Under the pieces are notes generated by a model. The model was not told the origin of the DNA. It saw only the letters and a list, made by a program, of their open reading frames with translations, and searched no databases. Positions 61,964 through 64,000 of a stretch of DNA of 64,000 nucleotides are shown here, in pieces. This DNA comes from Burkholderia sp. HI2500 (GTDB lineage Bacteria; Pseudomonadota; Gammaproteobacteria; Burkholderiales; Burkholderiaceae): positions 1,054,001-1,118,000 of the forward strand of contig NZ_NKFL01000007.1 in NCBI RefSeq assembly GCF_002223055.1, read 5' to 3'. The translations under genes and the position numbers were made by a program. Every line of letters begins with the position of its first letter. The first letter of the stretch is position 1.

Positions 61964-63067
61964 TCACGCGGCAACCGCCTGCTGCTGCGCCTCGAGTTCG
62001 CGCACGAGCGGCAGCACGCGTTGGCCGAAGTACTCGACTTCCTCGATGAAATGCAGGAACCCCGCGAGCACCAGATCGACGCCGATCGCCTTCAGCGCGA
62101 CGATGCGTTCGGCGATCTGCCGCGGCGTGCCGATCAGGTTCGTGCGGAAGCCGTCGTTGTACTGCACGAGATCCTCGAACGTCGACTTCGCCCAGTTGCC
62201 CTCGCCTTCGGGCGATGCCTTGCCGGCCTGCTTCACCGCATCGCCGAACGCGTGCACGGCCTCGACGTGCGCGTGCCGGATGATGTCGTCGAGCACGGCC
62301 TTCGCCTCTTCCTCGGTATCGCGCGCGATCACGAACGCGTTGACGCCGATCCGCACGCGATGATTGTTCGCGGCCGCCTTCGCGCGGATATCGTCGATCT
62401 GCGTCTTCAGGTTCTCCGGCGTATTGCCGTTCGTGAAGTACCAGTCCGACACGCTCGCCGCGTTGTCGCGCGCCGCCCGCGAGCTGCCGCCCTGGAAAAT
62501 CTCCGGGTGCGGCTTCTGCACCGGCTTCGGGCTCAGCGTGTAGTCGTTGAAGCGGTAGAAGTCGCCCTTGAACGTGAAGTTGTCCTGCGTCCAGATGCCC
62601 TTCAGCGCCTGGATGAATTCCTTCGAGCGCCGATAGCGTTCGTCGTGCTCGAGCCACGGCTCGCCGATCGCGGTGAATTCGCCCTTGAACCAGCCGCTCA
62701 CGACGTTGATCGCGATGCGCCCGTTCGAGATGTGGTCGATCGTCGCGAGCTGCTTCGCGACCACGGCCGGATGCCACGGCCCCGGCAGGATCGCGGCGAG
62801 CACCTTGAGCTTCGTCGTCGCATGCAGCAGCGCCTGGCTGAACGACACCGACTCGTGCTGGTATTCGGCGCCGTAGCCGGCCGTGAAGCGGATCTGGCTC
62901 AGCGCGTAGTCGAAGCCGGCCGCCTCGGCCGTGCGCGCGAGCTGCTGGTTGTATTCGAGGCTCCAGTCGGTGCGCTGCTCGATCGTGCTGACGACGAGGC
63001 CGCCGCTGACGTTCGGCACCCAGTAGGCGAACTTGACGCCGTCGGCGGAAGGGTCGGGATGGCTCAT
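61964..63067 (-). CDS. sfnG: FMNH2-dependent dimethylsulfone monooxygenase SfnG
   Basis: A 367-residue luciferase-like (LLM) monooxygenase. KFAYWVPNVSGGLVVSTIEQ at the N-terminus is diagnostic of SfnG. The TIM barrel continues with AAILPGPWHPAVVAKQLATI and INVVSGWFKGEF. SfnG converts dimethylsulfone to methanesulfinate with FMNH2 and O2. The reduced flavin is supplied by the adjacent MsuE-type reductase 36 bases upstream. It is part of the sigma-54-dependent sulfur-scavenging regulon in pseudomonads, and the promoter here fits that. Confidence 0.95.
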   Translation of the reverse strand: MSHPDPSADGVKFAYWVPNVSGGLVVSTIEQRTDWSLEYNQQLARTAEAAGFDYALSQIRFTAGYGAEYQHESVSFSQALLHATTKLKVLAAILPGPWHPAVVAKQLATIDHISNGRIAINVVSGWFKGEFTAIGEPWLEHDERYRRSKEFIQALKGIWTQDNFTFKGDFYRFNDYTLSPKPVQKPHPEIFQGGSSRAARDNAASVSDWYFTNGNTPENLKTQIDDIRAKAAANNHRVRIGVNAFVIARDTEEEAKAVLDDIIRHAHVEAVHAFGDAVKQAGKASPEGEGNWAKSTFEDLVQYNDGFRTNLIGTPRQIAERIVALKAIGVDLVLAGFLHFIEEVEYFGQRVLPLVRELEAQQQAVAA

Positions 63068-63103
63068 GAGTGTGTCCTGGTCGGAAGGGAAAACGCAGGC
63101 GGC

Positions 63104-63664
63104 CTACGCGGCCGCAACGGAAAGCGCATGCGGGCGCAATTGCGGCACCGCGCGATCGACGGCGAGCGCGATACGCGCGCGCAGCGCCGGGTTCGTGATC
63201 TGGTACTGGTCGAAATCGCTTTCGGACGCATACACGCCGATCGGCAGCGTGCGGGCCTGGAAGAAGCTGAACAGCGGACGGAGCTGATGGTCGATCACGA
63301 GCGCATGACGCTCGCTGCCGCCGGTGGCCGCGAGCAGCACGGGCACGTCGATCAGCGCTTCGTGATGCACGAGGTCGAACAGGTGCTTGAAGAGGCCCGT
63401 GTACGACGCGCGATACACGGGGCTCGCGACGACGAGCGCATCGGCCGTCTCGATCGCGCGGATCTGCGCATCGAGGTCGGCCGGCACCTGCGCGCGCGTC
63501 AGCGCGCCGGCCAGCCGGCCGCCGATCTCGCCGAGTTCGATCAGCCGTGTTTCGATCGGCAGCGCGGCGCCGAGCGCCGCGACGATCGCGTCGGTCAGCG
63601 CCAGCGTGCGCGACGGCCGCTGCAGGCCGCCCGATATCGCGACCACGTTGATTGCATTGCTCAT
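63104..63664 (-). CDS. msuE: NADH-dependent FMN reductase (MsuE/SsuE family)
   Basis: A 186-residue flavodoxin-fold reductase. The phosphate-binding loop is SGGLQRPSRT near the N-terminus, and VVASPVYRASYTGLFKHLFDL and LLAATGGSERHALVIDHQLR follow, which are the MsuE/SsuE signatures. It supplies FMNH2 to SfnG. The start at 63664 gives the expected MSNAINVVAISGG; ATGs at 63673 and 63679 are alternatives. It is first in the operon, about 56 bases from the sigma-54 promoter. Confidence 0.92.
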   Translation of the reverse strand: MSNAINVVAISGGLQRPSRTLALTDAIVAALGAALPIETRLIELGEIGGRLAGALTRAQVPADLDAQIRAIETADALVVASPVYRASYTGLFKHLFDLVHHEALIDVPVLLAATGGSERHALVIDHQLRPLFSFFQARTLPIGVYASESDFDQYQITNPALRARIALAVDRAVPQLRPHALSVAAA

Positions 63665-64000
63665 CGGTTGCATTCCCATTGTCGAGTCGGGTGCCGACGC
63701 ACCCGTCACGTCTTGGGTCAGCAAGGAGCGTGCCATTTCGATGATCGAGCGGGAAAACGATCGTCTGCATGACGAAATGCATCGCGATCGACCGCCAGTC
63801 GCGGCGCCGCCGTTGTTCGCGCACGTCGATAAGCGTGCCAGCCATGGCGTCACAACCATATTCCGCAGTGCGATGAACTCGGGGAAACAACGTTGCTGAT
63901 GTACTGCTGCTTGATCAGCAGCGCGGCGTGCGGCAGGCAGGTTTTTCCGCTTCGACACGGATTCCGGCAGGCACGCGGCATCCATCGGCAGGCATTGACG
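63665..64000. other. Promoter region of the sulfur operon, and window end
   Basis: 336 bases with no supportable gene. It holds the sigma-54 promoter at 63720-63735 and an inverted repeat GCTGCT-tgatc-AGCAGC at 63906-63922, 171 bases upstream of the promoter. That is a normal distance for an enhancer-binding protein site. No start codon with a ribosome binding site is seen near the right edge. Confidence 0.45.
63720..63735 (-). promoter_or_regulatory. Sigma-54 (RpoN) promoter of msuE-sfnG-sfnB
   Basis: On the minus strand the sequence is TGGCACGCTCCTTGCT, a full match to the -24/-12 consensus TGGCACG-N4-TTGCW. Transcription would start near 63709, about 45 bases before the msuE ATG. Confidence 0.85.

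Noticed and set aside
1..64000. CRISPR arrays, tRNA/rRNA genes, insertion sequences, prophage
   Set aside because: No regularly spaced repeats, cloverleaf-like segments, transposases, integrases or structural phage genes were seen on reading both strands.

Overview
The window reads as Burkholderia DNA, most likely Burkholderia cepacia complex. It is uniformly GC-rich and densely coded, and carries a 16-strand-type general porin, a DUF3138 outer-membrane protein, many LysR regulators with divergent partners, and an sfn sulfone operon. The gene content is accessory (transport, catabolism, stress and regulation) with no ribosomal or core replication genes, which suggests a secondary chromosome. 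That replicon assignment is inference. I see no rRNA, tRNA, IS element, prophage or CRISPR array.

Layout. 1-3.7 kb: the tail of an unknown gene, then an SDR protein lacking the usual catalytic Tyr/Lys, a VOC protein, an RmlD-like reductase and a DoxX membrane protein, all on the minus strand. 3.7-6.2 kb: a long AT-rich leader and a lone fliD-type filament-cap gene. 6.4-11 kb: a minus-strand operon of ribokinase-like kinase, MFS transporter and DHDPS-family lyase, divergent from its LacI-type regulator, with a visible operator. 11-12.1 kb: a secreted LprI-like protein. 12.3-16.7 kb: an operon of DUF3311 protein, sodium:solute symporter, Amidohydro_3 enzyme and a COG0523 GTPase coupled to it by an ATGA overlap. 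16.9-18.1 kb: a Fic protein with a C-terminal winged helix and dyad repeats in its own promoter. 18.1-20.6 kb: a LysR gene divergent from pirin, followed by wrbA.

20.6-28.4 kb: a small secreted protein, lrgAB, a sensor kinase, flhDC, then divergently a NarL-type response regulator and a hybrid kinase. This is a flagellar master-regulator locus embedded in two-component genes. 28.5-30.9 kb: an alpha/beta hydrolase and an Ohr peroxidase under a TetR regulator, with three related operators. 31-33 kb: an ABC exporter. 33-44.7 kb: a minus-strand polyamine-type uptake and catabolism block (binding protein, ATPase, two permeases, DUF3138 protein, PuuB-like oxidase, cupin, amidase, PuuC-like dehydrogenase), divergent from a LuxR-type regulator. 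44.8-50.9 kb: porin, GST, a His-rich secreted protein, two hypothetical genes, and a LysR/EamA pair. 51.5-53 kb: an orphan branched-chain amino acid binding protein and a small HTH protein. 53-56.2 kb: ydiJ, divergent from LysR. 57.3-58.9 kb: a LysR/LysE pair. 59-63.7 kb: a sulfone/sulfonate sulfur-scavenging operon (msuE, sfnG, sfnB, APC permease) behind a near-perfect sigma-54 promoter.

The strongest leads are the self-operator pattern of the Fic gene, the COG0523/amidohydrolase coupling, the second-site flhDC plus orphan fliD, and the polyamine-type operon that lacks PuuA and PuuD but has an amidase, a cupin and its own outer-membrane protein.
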